Positions 53,838 through 62,976 are shown, counted from the first letter of the stretch. The stretch is DNA of 64,000 bases from Chitinophagaceae bacterium (GCA_016720745.1 JADKKA010000022.1:310001-374000); one strand, 5' to 3'. Notes: generated by a model from the letters alone, not told the origin. A program made the numbers and translations.

Positions 53838-54902
53838 ATGGAAATGATCACCGAGATCCCTGTAAGAAAGACGACCCGCTCCCGGATTGATGAAGTGGAT
53901 TTTGACAACCTGGAATTTGGTCAGCATTTATCCGATCATATGCTGGTATGTGATTATGCCAATGGCCAGTGGCAGCAACCGCAAATTGTGCCCTTGTCCA
54001 ATCTCTCCATGCATCCGGCTACGTTGGCCCTGCATTACGGACAAACGGTATTTGAAGGGATGAAGGCTTTTTATATGGAAGACGGCCGGCTGAATATTTT
54101 CAGAGTGGATAAACACTACGAACGCTTTGCCTTATCCCTGCAAAGAATGTGTATGCCGGCACCACCGGAAGAAATTTTCAGGGAAGGACTGATCCAATTA
54201 GTTGAAACAGATAAAGCATGGGCACCCAAACAAGCTGGTGCGGCGCTTTATCTCCGGCCCTTCATGTATGCCAGTGAACCAAAACTCGGCGTAAAAATTT
54301 CAGAGCAATACCGCTTTGTCATAATAGCCGGACCGGTTCCGGAATTATATGCCCGGCCGGTACGGGTGAAAGTAGAAACCAATTATATCAGAGCTGCCAG
54401 AGGCGGAACCGGTTTTGCGAAATGCGGAGGTAACTATGGTGCAGCCTTTCTTCCTACTAAACTGGCCAGAGAGGAAGGATACGACCAGGTACTATGGACT
54501 GATGCCGCCGAAAATAAATTCATCGAAGAATCCGGAACCATGAATGTGATGTTTGTGGTCAATGGTACCCTTGTCACAGCCCCCTTATCAGATTCCATTC
54601 TGGATGGGGTGACCCGCGATTCCCTGCTTCGTATCGCACAGGATAAAGGCATTCAGGTGGAAGAAAGACCGGTAGCTGTTGAAGAACTCACCCTGGGATT
54701 TTTGAATCATGCCATCACCGAAATATTCGGTGCCGGTACCGCAGCGGTAGTAGCACCTATCAATCTGGTTGGGATTAACGGACTGGATTATACGATCCCT
54801 GATTATGACAGCAATAGTATCCAGCAAATCCTGAAAAAGGAACTGGAAATGATCCGCTCCCGGCCCGGCTGCGATCCCTATGGCTGGAACCTGGTGATTT
54901 GA
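53838..54902 (+). CDS. ilvE: Branched-chain amino acid aminotransferase
   Basis: A 354-residue fold-type IV PLP enzyme of the longer BCAT type. Marks: LHYGQTVFEGMKAF near residue 70, FRVDKHYERF, LYLRPFMYASEPKLGV, the PLP lysine in RGGTGFAKCGGNYGAAF, and EESGTMNVMFV. It interconverts leucine, isoleucine and valine with their 2-oxo acids. It starts at ATG 53838 and is divergent from the MocR-type regulator, suggesting control by an amino acid or PLP signal. Confidence 0.95.
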   Translation: MEMITEIPVRKTTRSRIDEVDFDNLEFGQHLSDHMLVCDYANGQWQQPQIVPLSNLSMHPATLALHYGQTVFEGMKAFYMEDGRLNIFRVDKHYERFALSLQRMCMPAPPEEIFREGLIQLVETDKAWAPKQAGAALYLRPFMYASEPKLGVKISEQYRFVIIAGPVPELYARPVRVKVETNYIRAARGGTGFAKCGGNYGAAFLPTKLAREEGYDQVLWTDAAENKFIEESGTMNVMFVVNGTLVTAPLSDSILDGVTRDSLLRIAQDKGIQVEERPVAVEELTLGFLNHAITEIFGAGTAAVVAPINLVGINGLDYTIPDYDSNSIQQILKKELEMIRSRPGCDPYGWNLVI

Positions 54903-55035
54903 AACGGTATCCTGTCTGCATTTGTTGAACAAAGGCATGCAATGAGCTGGTAATGGTTAAGGATTTCCAGATGAACTGATCTGCGATAACGGGGTTCGGT
55001 TAATTTTCTGTATTTTTTCAGCCTAAATAACTGGC

Positions 55036-56922
55036 ATGAAAAAAACACTGATCCTGATTATCCTTTTTACTGCGTCCATCTTCGCCCGTTCGCAGTCCTC
55101 CATCAATAGTTTCATGAAGGAGAACTATGATAAGTTCGAATACCAGATTCCCATGCGGGACGGGATCAAACTGTTCACCCTGGTGTACATGCCAAAGGAT
55201 CGTTCCAAAACTTATCCCATCCTGATGAACCGTACCTGTTACAACGCATCGGGCTATGCTAATTTTAATACCCATGGTCATCCCTCCGATTATCTGGTAA
55301 AAGATATGTATATCCTCGTATTCCAGGACGTTCGCGGCCGTTACATGAGCGAAGGAACATTTGACAATATGCGGCCGAATATTACCGGCAATGACCCCAA
55401 AAACAAAACGGCGATTGATGAAAGTTCGGATACATGGGATTCGATTGACTGGATGGTCAAAAACCTGAAAGGCAATAACGGCAGGGTAGGGATCTATGGT
55501 ATTTCCTATCCCGGATTTTATTCAGCCGCTGCTCTTCCTGATGCACATCCGGCTTTGAAAGCAGTTTCGCCACAGGCGCCAATATCTGATTTTTTCTTTG
55601 ACGACTTTCACCATATGGGTGCCTATCTCCAAAGCTATACAGCAGCCTTTGCTGTTTTTGGATACCAGAAAAAAGATACCACCCGTAAAGACTGGTACAT
55701 GCCTGAACTGATGAGGGTTTATGGCAAGGCTCCCAAGGACGCCTACAGTTACTGGTTGAAAAAAGGCCCCCTGAAAAATGTGACCAGCGAATTTCATCAT
55801 GATAATTTTTTCTGGAACCAGATCATTGATCATCCAAACTATGATACCTTCTGGCAGAAAAGAAGCCTGCTCCCGCATTTGAAAAATATTAAGCCTGCTG
55901 TAATGACCGTGGGCGGATGGTTTGATGCAGAAGATTTGTTTGGGCCGATCAATATTTACAAGACCATTGAAAAGACAAGCCCCGGTGCTAAAAATACCAT
56001 TGTGATGGGTCCCTGGGGTCATGGTGACTGGGCCGATGAAAAAGCGAAAAGCACCCACAACCATATTTATTTCGGAGACAGTATTGCCAGCTTTTATCAA
56101 AAGGAGATTGAGTTTAAATTCTTTGCCCGATATCTGAAAGACCAGGGTACCGAAGACATGCCCGAAGCTTATGTGTTTAATACAGGAACCAAGAAATGGG
56201 AAAAACATGATGTATGGCCTCCCAAAGAAGCCGCTTCCCTGCAAATGCGTTTTGAACCCAACGGAAAGCTGGTGATCAATAAAGAAGTAAGTGCTGAGAA
56301 TGCCTTTGAATATATCAGCGATCCTGCCAAGCCGGTTCCTTATACTTCACAAACAGAAGGGCTCACATTTACACCCCGAAACTTCATGAGTGATGACCAG
56401 CGCGAGGCTTCCATGCGTCCGGATGTGCTGACTTTTGAAACAGAAGTACTGGGAGATGAAGTAACTATTGCCGGGGAAATCCTGGCCAAACTGAAAGTGG
56501 CCATGAGCGGTACCGATGCAGATTTTATTGTGAAGCTGATCGATGTGTATCCGGATAATCATCCCAACTACGAACACAATCCCAAGAACATTGTAATGGG
56601 TGGTTACCAGCAACTGGTGCGCAGTGAAGTGTTCCGCGGCCGTTTCCGGAACAGTTTTGAAAAGCCGGAGCCTTTTGTACCCGGACAACCCACAGATGTA
56701 AATGTTCCTTTACAGGATGTACTGCATACTTTTAAGAAAGGGCATAAAATCATGATCCAGATCCACAGTACCTGGTTCCCTTATATCGACCGGAATCCGC
56801 AGAAATATGTAGACAATATTTATAAAGCAGAAGAATCGGACTTTATCAAATCAACGATTAAAGTAATGGGCTCATCTGTGATTGGTGCCGGAGGACAACA
56901 GCAACCAAAGAAAGGATTCTAG
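55036..56922 (+). CDS. Secreted CocE/NonD-type hydrolase (family S15 alpha/beta hydrolase)
   Basis: A 628-residue protein with signal peptide (1-20, ends ARSQ). The S15 domain has MRDGIKLFTLVYMPKD, QDVRGRYMSEGTFDNM (oxyanion region), the nucleophile Ser157 in YGISYPGFYSA, the Asp in GGWFDAEDLFGP and the His in GPWGHGDWAD. The last 200 residues are the jelly-roll domain of X-Pro dipeptidyl-peptidase/CocE proteins (FETEVLGDEVTIAGEILAKLKVAM, HSTWFPYIDRNPQ). Relatives include alpha-amino-acid ester hydrolases and glutaryl-7-ACA acylases; the substrate cannot be told from sequence. Its stop codon overlaps a MITE-like element. Confidence 0.93.
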   Translation: MKKTLILIILFTASIFARSQSSINSFMKENYDKFEYQIPMRDGIKLFTLVYMPKDRSKTYPILMNRTCYNASGYANFNTHGHPSDYLVKDMYILVFQDVRGRYMSEGTFDNMRPNITGNDPKNKTAIDESSDTWDSIDWMVKNLKGNNGRVGIYGISYPGFYSAAALPDAHPALKAVSPQAPISDFFFDDFHHMGAYLQSYTAAFAVFGYQKKDTTRKDWYMPELMRVYGKAPKDAYSYWLKKGPLKNVTSEFHHDNFFWNQIIDHPNYDTFWQKRSLLPHLKNIKPAVMTVGGWFDAEDLFGPINIYKTIEKTSPGAKNTIVMGPWGHGDWADEKAKSTHNHIYFGDSIASFYQKEIEFKFFARYLKDQGTEDMPEAYVFNTGTKKWEKHDVWPPKEAASLQMRFEPNGKLVINKEVSAENAFEYISDPAKPVPYTSQTEGLTFTPRNFMSDDQREASMRPDVLTFETEVLGDEVTIAGEILAKLKVAMSGTDADFIVKLIDVYPDNHPNYEHNPKNIVMGGYQQLVRSEVFRGRFRNSFEKPEPFVPGQPTDVNVPLQDVLHTFKKGHKIMIQIHSTWFPYIDRNPQKYVDNIYKAEESDFIKSTIKVMGSSVIGAGGQQQPKKGF

Positions 56923-57055
56923 AAGCTATCTCAAAAGTCGTTTTACGTCATACCGGGCTTGACCCGGTATCTTTCTTTGGATACGTCTTCCCTTTAGATG
57001 CCGGATCGAGCCCGGCATGACATCACTTGGGGCAATGACTTTTGACATAGCTTCT
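56921..57055. mobile_element. 135-bp MITE-like element with 19-bp terminal inverted repeats
   Basis: Left end AGAAGCTATCTCAAAAGTC (56921-56939) and right end 57037-57055 are inverted copies with one mismatch. Inside are two palindromes, ATACCGGGCTTGACCCGGTA(T) at 56950-56970 and a related one, ATGCCGG...CCCGGCAT, at 56998-57018. No ORF. The left end begins inside the stop codon of the upstream gene; the right end is seven bases from the end of the next gene. I cannot confirm a target-site duplication. Confidence 0.8.
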
Positions 57056-57062
57056 TGTAAAA

Positions 57063-57599
57063 TCAGAACCGGATACTTCCCATGATACCAAGCGCAGTTG
57101 GTTTTAAAACGGTATTGCTGGCCGTTGCCGTATAGGTAACGGTATAGAGTCTTGATTTGTAGAAGCAGAACCACTGAATGATCCTGATGCGCATTTTATC
57201 ATCCAGACTGCTGAATCCGGAATAAATAATTTCGACTGCTTCGGTCTTATTCCAGGTAAAACTGCGTTGGCTTTCACTTTTAAAATCCCTGAAAGCTGTT
57301 TTCAGCTGATCGGTAACAGAAGGAAACAGATCATTGATCTTGATCTGCCCGCCATAAGCGGCATTGTATTTTACACTGATATTGACATTTTCATTGAAAC
57401 TATCCGTTTCGCTTTCAGCAGGGGAGGTAAAGAAGACCCGGTTTCCTTCCTTGATTTTGTTGATCCAGGTGGGGGGATATTGCGCTGTAAACATACCTGC
57501 TGTATCTGTAAAGGTCTTCCATCCTGTTTTGCTGATAGTCTGGGCTACTGCCATCAATTGACAACAAAGAACCAAACCGAGTATAAATAAGCGCCGCAT
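57063..57599 (-). CDS. Secreted PsbP/DcrB-like protein
   Basis: A 178-residue protein from ATG 57599 with signal peptide (MRRLFILGLVLCCQLMAVAQ). The mature part resembles the PsbP/MOG1-like alpha-beta fold found in secreted Bacteroidota proteins: GMFTAQYPPTWINKIKEGNRVFF, NENVNISVKYN, INDLFPSVTDQLKTAF and a closing LYTVTYTATASN. Function unknown. It is convergent with the S15 hydrolase, separated by the MITE-like element. Confidence 0.8.
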   Translation of the reverse strand: MRRLFILGLVLCCQLMAVAQTISKTGWKTFTDTAGMFTAQYPPTWINKIKEGNRVFFTSPAESETDSFNENVNISVKYNAAYGGQIKINDLFPSVTDQLKTAFRDFKSESQRSFTWNKTEAVEIIYSGFSSLDDKMRIRIIQWFCFYKSRLYTVTYTATASNTVLKPTALGIMGSIRF

Positions 57600-57860
57600 A
57601 TTTTTGGGGTGAAAGTAGGGCAATTTTATTTAGTAACTATTCGCAAGGGTGTTTTGTATAGCCTTATCTCTGTTCCTGCGGATCATGGTTTCGTTAACAA
57701 TTTTTTTACCATGCTTTTCCACTGTTTGACCCCGCTGGGGTCACTTTTTTTGTTGGGCCTTTTTGTTACCGATATTGGACCCCTCCGGGATCAACTGTCA
57801 CCATGCGTAAATAAATACTGCGATCAATCGCAAAGTCGTATGGACAGCTTGTAATGGGCT
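57600..57860. other. Gene-free stretch preceding the tandem repeats, with one inverted repeat copy
   Basis: No coding region. GACCCCGCTGGGGTCAC (57728-57744) and GTTACCGATATTGGACCCCT (57764-57783) are reverse-complement relatives of the unit repeated further on. Confidence 0.55.
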
Positions 57861-57870
57861 CTCTTAGCTC

Positions 57871-58600
57871 CAGCGGGGCTCAATACCGGTAACTAATCGC
57901 TGATAAGTGTTACCGGTGCCCGGAGGGGCACAACACAGTACTAAAAGGGAAAACACTAGCGATCACAGCGCTCTCTCTGCCCCAGCGGGGCTCAATATCG
58001 GTAACTAATCGCTGATAAGTGTCCGGTGCCCCGGAGAGGTACAACACAGTACTAAAAAAAGGGAAAACATAGCGGGGCTCAATATCGGTAACTAATCGCT
58101 GATAAGTGTTACCGGCGCCCCAGCGGGGCACAACATCTGGTTAAAAGGAAAAACCACAGCGCACACAGCGATCACAGCGCTCTCTCTTTGCCCTATCGCG
58201 ACATCATATCGGCAACCACCCGCGGCGTATCTCCGTGTTCGCCGTGGTTTAAAAAATTCTGCAATTAGAACCACAGCACACACAGCGATCTCTCTCAGCC
58301 CCAGCGGGGCTCAATATCGGTAACTAATCGCTGATAAGTGTTACCGGTGCCCGGAGGGGTACAACACAGTACTAAAAGGGAAAACACTAGCGATCACAGC
58401 GCTCTCTCTGCCCCAGCGGGGCTCAATATCGGTAACTAATCGCTGATAAGTGTTACCGGTGCCCCGGAGAGGTACAACACAGTACTAAAAGGGAAAACAC
58501 TAGCGATCACAGCGCTCTCTCTGCCCCAGCGGGGCTCAATATCGGTAACAAAACACCGATAAGAGTGTTCAGTGCCCCAGCGGGGCACAACAGACTACTA
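57871..58600. repeat. Tandem 112-bp repeats with interspersed fragments
   Basis: Units beginning CAGCGGGGCTCAATATCGGT start at 57871, 57983, about 58070 (shortened), 58302, 58414 and 58527; spacing is 112, 87 (short), then a break, 112 and 113 bp. Each unit continues GGTAACTAATCGCTGATAAG / TGTTACC, a near inverted repeat, and a G/C-rich box, then AACACAGTACTAAAAGGGAA. The 58120-58290 gap holds other short repeats (CACAGCGCACACAGCGATCA). Confidence 0.9.
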
Positions 58601-58701
58601 AAAGGGAAGGCCACGGCAAGTGATCGCTGTTGTTAAAAAGTGATATACCTCCACCTCATCGTTCCCTTCCACAGTCCCTTAGCCTTTGCCATACTTTCGC
58701 T

Positions 58702-58709
58702 TACCTTTG
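58702..58709 (+). promoter_or_regulatory. -7 promoter element for glutaryl-CoA dehydrogenase
   Basis: TACCTTTG followed by C, 30 bp before the ATG at 58740. Confidence 0.65.
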
Positions 58710-58739
58710 CCCTATCTAAAATACTCTTAATTCAAGACG

Positions 58740-59924
58740 ATGGCAGCCCGTACAGACCTTTTTACCAGTCCTGATTATTTCGGACTGGATGAACTCCTCT
58801 CCGAAGAGCATTTACTGATCCGTGAATCAGTACGTAATTATGTAAAAAAAGAAATCTCTCCGATCATTGAAGACTATGCCCAGAAAGCGGAATTCCCTCA
58901 GCATATTGTAAAGCAACTGGGAGACCTGGGTTGTTTTGGTCCAACCGTTCCGGTGGAATACGGTGGGGGCGGACTGGATTATGTCGCATACGGACTCATG
59001 ATGCAGGAACTGGAAAGAGGCGATAGCGGGGTTCGTTCCACGGCTTCTGTACAGGGTTCCCTGGTCATGTTCCCGATCTATCAGTATGGCAGTGAAGAAC
59101 AGCGGAAGAAATACCTTCCCAAACTTGGTAGCGGAGAATGGCTGGGTTGTTTTGGTTTAACCGAACCCAACCATGGCAGTGATCCTTCCAGTATGTTAAC
59201 CAATTTCAAAGATGCCGGCGATCATGTGATCCTCAACGGTGCCAAGATGTGGATCAGCAATGCACCATTTGCTCATGTAGCCGTAGTATGGGCCCGGAAT
59301 GAAGCCGGTGAAATTCATGGGATGATCCTGGAGAGAGGAATGGAAGGATTTTCAACCCCCACCACCCATGGCAAATGGAGTCTTCGTGCTTCAGCTACCG
59401 GTGAACTGGTTTTTGATAATGTAAAAGTGCCAAAGGAAAATATATTCCCCAACGTAAAAGGCCTGAAAGGACCACTGGGTTGTTTAACCAAAGCGCGCTT
59501 TGGCATCGCCTGGGGTGCCATTGGTGCTGCGATGGATTGTTATGATACGGCACTCCGTTATTCCAAAGAACGGGAACAGTTTGGTAAACCCATCGGCAGT
59601 TTTCAGTTACAGCAAAAAAAACTGGCCGAAATGCTGACAGAAATTACCAAGGCCCAGCTCCTGAACTGGCGTTTAGGAGTATTGATGAGCGAAGGAAAAG
59701 CCAGTCCGCAACAAGTGAGCATGGCCAAAAGAAATGCCTGTGAAGTAGCCACCAATATTTGCCGCGATGCCAGACAGATGCTCGGCGGCATGGGTATTAC
59801 CGGCGAATACCCGGTGATGCGGCACATGATGAACCTGGAAAGTGTAATCACCTACGAAGGAACACATGATATTCATTTACTGATTACGGGGATGGATGTG
59901 ACAGGGTTTAATGCGTTTAAGTAA
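58740..59924 (+). CDS. Glutaryl-CoA dehydrogenase (acyl-CoA dehydrogenase family)
   Basis: A 394-residue FAD enzyme. The catalytic base is Glu373 (VITYEGTHDIH) and Arg99 lies in GVRSTASVQGSLVMFPI, the segment that in GCDH binds the substrate's distal carboxylate. CFGLTEPNHGSDPSSM and KMWISNAPFAHVAVVWA are typical of GCDH as opposed to short-chain acyl-CoA dehydrogenases. It oxidises and decarboxylates glutaryl-CoA to crotonyl-CoA, the shared last step of lysine and tryptophan degradation through 2-oxoadipate. It is distant from the kynurenine genes (49 kb) but metabolically downstream of one of their possible routes. Confidence 0.9.
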   Translation: MAARTDLFTSPDYFGLDELLSEEHLLIRESVRNYVKKEISPIIEDYAQKAEFPQHIVKQLGDLGCFGPTVPVEYGGGGLDYVAYGLMMQELERGDSGVRSTASVQGSLVMFPIYQYGSEEQRKKYLPKLGSGEWLGCFGLTEPNHGSDPSSMLTNFKDAGDHVILNGAKMWISNAPFAHVAVVWARNEAGEIHGMILERGMEGFSTPTTHGKWSLRASATGELVFDNVKVPKENIFPNVKGLKGPLGCLTKARFGIAWGAIGAAMDCYDTALRYSKEREQFGKPIGSFQLQQKKLAEMLTEITKAQLLNWRLGVLMSEGKASPQQVSMAKRNACEVATNICRDARQMLGGMGITGEYPVMRHMMNLESVITYEGTHDIHLLITGMDVTGFNAFK

Positions 59925-59929
59925 GCCCC

Positions 59930-60030
59930 TATCCCCTAAAGGGGAATATGAATTGTAAATAACAGGCCGCTCAGTAAAAAAAATCTGTAGGTCTTTCAGG
60001 AGTCCTGCATCTCCCCTTTAGGGGAATAGG
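59930..60030. repeat. Two CCCCTAAAGGGG-type palindromes
   Basis: CCCCTAAAGGGGAA near 59933-59946 and TCCCCTTTAGGGGAATAGG near 60012-60030 are inverted relatives facing each other between glutaryl-CoA dehydrogenase and shikimate kinase; another is at 53635. Confidence 0.7.
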
Positions 60031-60062
60031 AAAATAAAAATCATGGAAAAACAAACGGGGGT

Positions 60063-60569
60063 ATGAAGATTTTCCTCATAGGATTCATGGGCTCCGGTAA
60101 ATCCTACCTCGGCCGCCTGCTGGGACAAAAACTGGGTATTCCTTTTTTTGATCTTGATGAGCAGGTCACAACACATGCCGGTAAATCAATCCCTGAAATT
60201 TTTGATACAGAAGGAGAGGAGCATTTTCGCCTGCTGGAAAAAGAAGTGCTGTTCATGATTACAGAAAGCCATGATAGTTTTATATTGGCTACCGGAGGAG
60301 GCACGCCCTGTTTCTTTAATAATATCGATTATATGAACCGCTCCGGAACCACGGTCTGGATCCACACACCTGTATCCGTATTATTTGAACGATTAGTAAA
60401 AGAAAGACCAGGCCGTCCGCTGATCCGCAATCTGACGGATGATCAGTTGATGGCATTTATCTTCCGGAAATATTCCGACCGTAAGATTTATTATGAACAG
60501 GCTACAGTAACCATTGATGAAGAGCCGGTGGATATTGATAAACTCGTAGAAAAAATATTTCATGCATAA
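60063..60569 (+). CDS. aroK: Shikimate kinase
   Basis: A 168-residue P-loop kinase that makes shikimate 3-phosphate in aromatic amino acid synthesis. The Walker A motif is GFMGSGKSY, the shikimate-binding Asp is in FFDLDEQV, the next Arg in EEHFRLLE and the Gly-rich substrate loop in ATGGGTPCF. RPLI followed by RKYSDRKIYYEQA is the lid and C-terminal region. Length is the family norm. It overlaps the next gene by eight bases. Confidence 0.96.
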   Translation: MKIFLIGFMGSGKSYLGRLLGQKLGIPFFDLDEQVTTHAGKSIPEIFDTEGEEHFRLLEKEVLFMITESHDSFILATGGGTPCFFNNIDYMNRSGTTVWIHTPVSVLFERLVKERPGRPLIRNLTDDQLMAFIFRKYSDRKIYYEQATVTIDEEPVDIDKLVEKIFHA

Positions 60570-60963
60570 AAAATTCCTGGCCCTGGGGGCGGGGCTCAGC
60601 GGACTGGCCGTAGCAGCCGGTGCATTTGGGGCACATGGTTTGCAAAGAGTAACCAGTGATGCTAAAATCATACAGACATACCAGACAGCCGTTCAATACC
60701 AGGGATGGCATGCACTGGCACTGATCCTGGTGGCCATTCTTTTTTCAGCTCATGTGAATCAAAAATTATTACGGTATACCGCCTGGTGTTTTCTAACCGG
60801 CATTCTCCTTTTTTCAGGCTCTCTCTATCTACTGACCATTTTGAAAATTCAGGAATCAGGAATGAGCAAAATGATTGGACCTGTTACACCTATCGGCGGT
60901 CTGTTTTTTATAGCAGGTTGGATCCTGCTCATGCTGGCAGCGCTGAAAAAAGATAAATCATAA
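60562..60963 (+). CDS. DUF423 membrane protein
   Basis: A 133-residue inner-membrane protein with four helices: GAGLSGLAVAAGAFGAHGL (containing the GAFGAHGL motif of DUF423), WHALALILVAILFSA, WCFLTGILLFSGSLYLL and ITPIGGLFFIAGWILLMLAALK, the last with the usual G..P.GG. Function unknown. It starts within aroK (8-bp overlap), so expression is coupled. Its end overlaps the end of the convergent histidine kinase gene by six bases. Confidence 0.9.
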   Translation: MHKKFLALGAGLSGLAVAAGAFGAHGLQRVTSDAKIIQTYQTAVQYQGWHALALILVAILFSAHVNQKLLRYTAWCFLTGILLFSGSLYLLTILKIQESGMSKMIGPVTPIGGLFFIAGWILLMLAALKKDKS

Positions 60964-62883
60964 AGGAAGCCGGAGTGTGGTGACGGTACCACTCTCATTC
61001 TGGATAGAAAAGGTGCCACCAATACTTTCCATTCTCCGCCCGATATTTTTCAATCCATTGCCAAACTGACGGAGTTTTTCTTTATCAATGCCCTTTCCGT
61101 TATCATGAATTTGTATCAGCAATTCTGTTTCATCGGCCCGGATATCAATACTTACTTCACTGGCGCCGGCATGTTTTAAAACATTGTTTAGTGATTCTTT
61201 TACACACAAAAAGATATTCCTTCTTTTATCTCCGGTGAGTTCCTGCTGGGAAATTTCTTCAGGAGTGTTTACCCGGCAATTGACCGGTGTACTCTCAAAA
61301 TACTCCAGCGACCAGGCCCGGATATAGGAAATCAGGTTGTCGAGTGTGTCATTACTGCTGTTCATACTCCAGATGATGGCATTCATTTTATTCAGCACAT
61401 CATCAGCGGATCTGGATATTTTTTCAATCTCCACCGGGGTGTTTTCCTTCATCTTATTCCGGGCAATTTCACTCATCAGCCGGATGGCCGTCATGCCCGA
61501 GCCCAGTTCATCATGCATGTCGGCAGAAATACGTTGCCTTTCTTCCTGCTGGGCTTTATAGACTGCAATTTCTTTTTCATATTCCTGCACCATCGCCTGG
61601 GCTTTCAGTGCCTCTTTTTCCTTGGTTTGCGCAATGATATAGCGCCTGTTTTTATAGTTGAGTCCACCGAGAAAAAATACCAGCTCAAAGAAAAGACCTG
61701 TTTCATAATGAATCAGGGAATTGGTGGCAATAGGGTGATAGGCAAATAAACCCGGTGCAATGATCAGCGCATAAGATATCAGCGAGAAAACCAGGTAAAA
61801 GAAATTGCCCCAGAAAAGATAACGGAACAATCTATTGGACCAGTGCCTGCTGCTGTACACCAGGAAGATCACGATCATCAGCAGTAACAGGAATTTGGTT
61901 CCCTGTTCTACCAGAAATTCAATATGGTATAAATCGGTGGCATAATGCAGAACAGTAAAAGCCAGGGTAGCAAAAAGCAAAAGGAAGATGCCACTATTAT
62001 ATAATCGGTTGAGGAAAAGATAACGGTTACGGGTATCCAGAAATTTCTGCATAAAAATCATATAGAAAATGATTCCCGTAGCCTGCAGCATAAAATCCAG
62101 GTATTCTTCCAGGAAGAAATTCATGGGCTCCGTATGATAATTATACAGGGCCTTGGTAAAAAGCATCAATCCGATAAAAAAAGCATAACCCGAATAATAC
62201 AAAAACTCCTTATTGGCTCCCTGAAAATAAACGGAAAGGGAATAGAGTACCATCATCAGCAGTAAGCCGCAAAACACATAGGTAAACAAATCACTTGCCC
62301 AGCTGATATTATGTAAGCCGGCTATAAATGATGGCAGGTACTCCGGATTCACCAGCCTGGGTCTGATTTTATTCACATAGGTTTTCAGCATACCCAGGGC
62401 AGCAATGATCTCCATGCTATCACCGGCAGCAATGGTGATTTCCCGGTAGCCTGATTGCTCTTTGGTATCCGGCAAAATTTCCGGTAGCAGCTGTAGATTT
62501 TTACCATTAACCTGGTACAGACTGATTCTTTTATAATAAAATCCCGGAAAGAAATATATTTTCTTTACCTGGTTCCCGCTATTATGGATCCGAAACCTGA
62601 CCAGGGCGGTTTGTGTAACATATTTTTCCGGAATCGGCCCCGTGATGATCGCCCCTTTTGTGAATGCAATCGCCGGAAACTTTTTTAACAACTCCGCTTC
62701 ATTCTTGATAAATACGGAAGAAATCTGGTCCCTGATTTCAACTGCCAGGTTGATTCCTGTCACATCAATGGATGGATCCTCGCCGGATTGCCCGCTGGCC
62801 CCCATTCCCAGCCAGAGGGATGCAAAGAGGTACAGCAGCAGGTACCTGGCTTTAACTATGCGAAGAAGGGTGTTCAGCGACAT
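60958..62883 (-). CDS. Sensor histidine kinase with 7TM-DISM receptor and HisKA_3 kinase core
   Basis: A 641-residue membrane kinase. After a signal-like helix (10-28), residues 40-190 form a periplasmic beta domain of the DISMED2 type (carbohydrate-binding-like), and 196-405 give seven helices of the 7TMR-DISM family. A coiled coil (about 415-452) leads to the dimerization box ISADMHDELGSGMTAIRL, with phospho-acceptor His457. The ATPase part has the N box CVKESLNNVLKHA (561-573) and G box DNGKGID...GNGLKNIGRRME. The kinase core is of the HisKA_3 (NarX-type) class, whose partners are normally LuxR-type response regulators; none is adjacent here. Confidence 0.93.
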   Translation of the reverse strand: MSLNTLLRIVKARYLLLYLFASLWLGMGASGQSGEDPSIDVTGINLAVEIRDQISSVFIKNEAELLKKFPAIAFTKGAIITGPIPEKYVTQTALVRFRIHNSGNQVKKIYFFPGFYYKRISLYQVNGKNLQLLPEILPDTKEQSGYREITIAAGDSMEIIAALGMLKTYVNKIRPRLVNPEYLPSFIAGLHNISWASDLFTYVFCGLLLMMVLYSLSVYFQGANKEFLYYSGYAFFIGLMLFTKALYNYHTEPMNFFLEEYLDFMLQATGIIFYMIFMQKFLDTRNRYLFLNRLYNSGIFLLLFATLAFTVLHYATDLYHIEFLVEQGTKFLLLLMIVIFLVYSSRHWSNRLFRYLFWGNFFYLVFSLISYALIIAPGLFAYHPIATNSLIHYETGLFFELVFFLGGLNYKNRRYIIAQTKEKEALKAQAMVQEYEKEIAVYKAQQEERQRISADMHDELGSGMTAIRLMSEIARNKMKENTPVEIEKISRSADDVLNKMNAIIWSMNSSNDTLDNLISYIRAWSLEYFESTPVNCRVNTPEEISQQELTGDKRRNIFLCVKESLNNVLKHAGASEVSIDIRADETELLIQIHDNGKGIDKEKLRQFGNGLKNIGRRMESIGGTFSIQNESGTVTTLRLPL

Positions 62884-62964
62884 GCAGTAAATGTAAACAA
62901 TCAGTGCAGTTTTTGCCAGTGATCGGGGTACTACTTTCCGGTAATCTTTTCATATCAAACTGTT

Positions 62965-62972
62965 TATCTTTG
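62965..62972 (+). promoter_or_regulatory. Candidate -7 element directly before ftsK
   Basis: TATCTTTG matches TAnnTTTG and ends four bases before the ATG at 62977, so initiation at the usual distance would give a leaderless message. Confidence 0.55.
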
Positions 62973-62976
62973 TCGG

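Noticed and set aside
55522..56244. 240-residue minus-strand frame inside the S15 hydrolase gene
   Set aside because: Antisense shadow of a gene with visible catalytic motifs.
57910..58283. Short frames in the tandem-repeat region
   Set aside because: They arise from the 112-bp repeats and change with repeat phase.
57871..58600. CRISPR array
   Set aside because: Units are about 112 bp with no short repeat/unique spacer alternation, and no cas genes are nearby.
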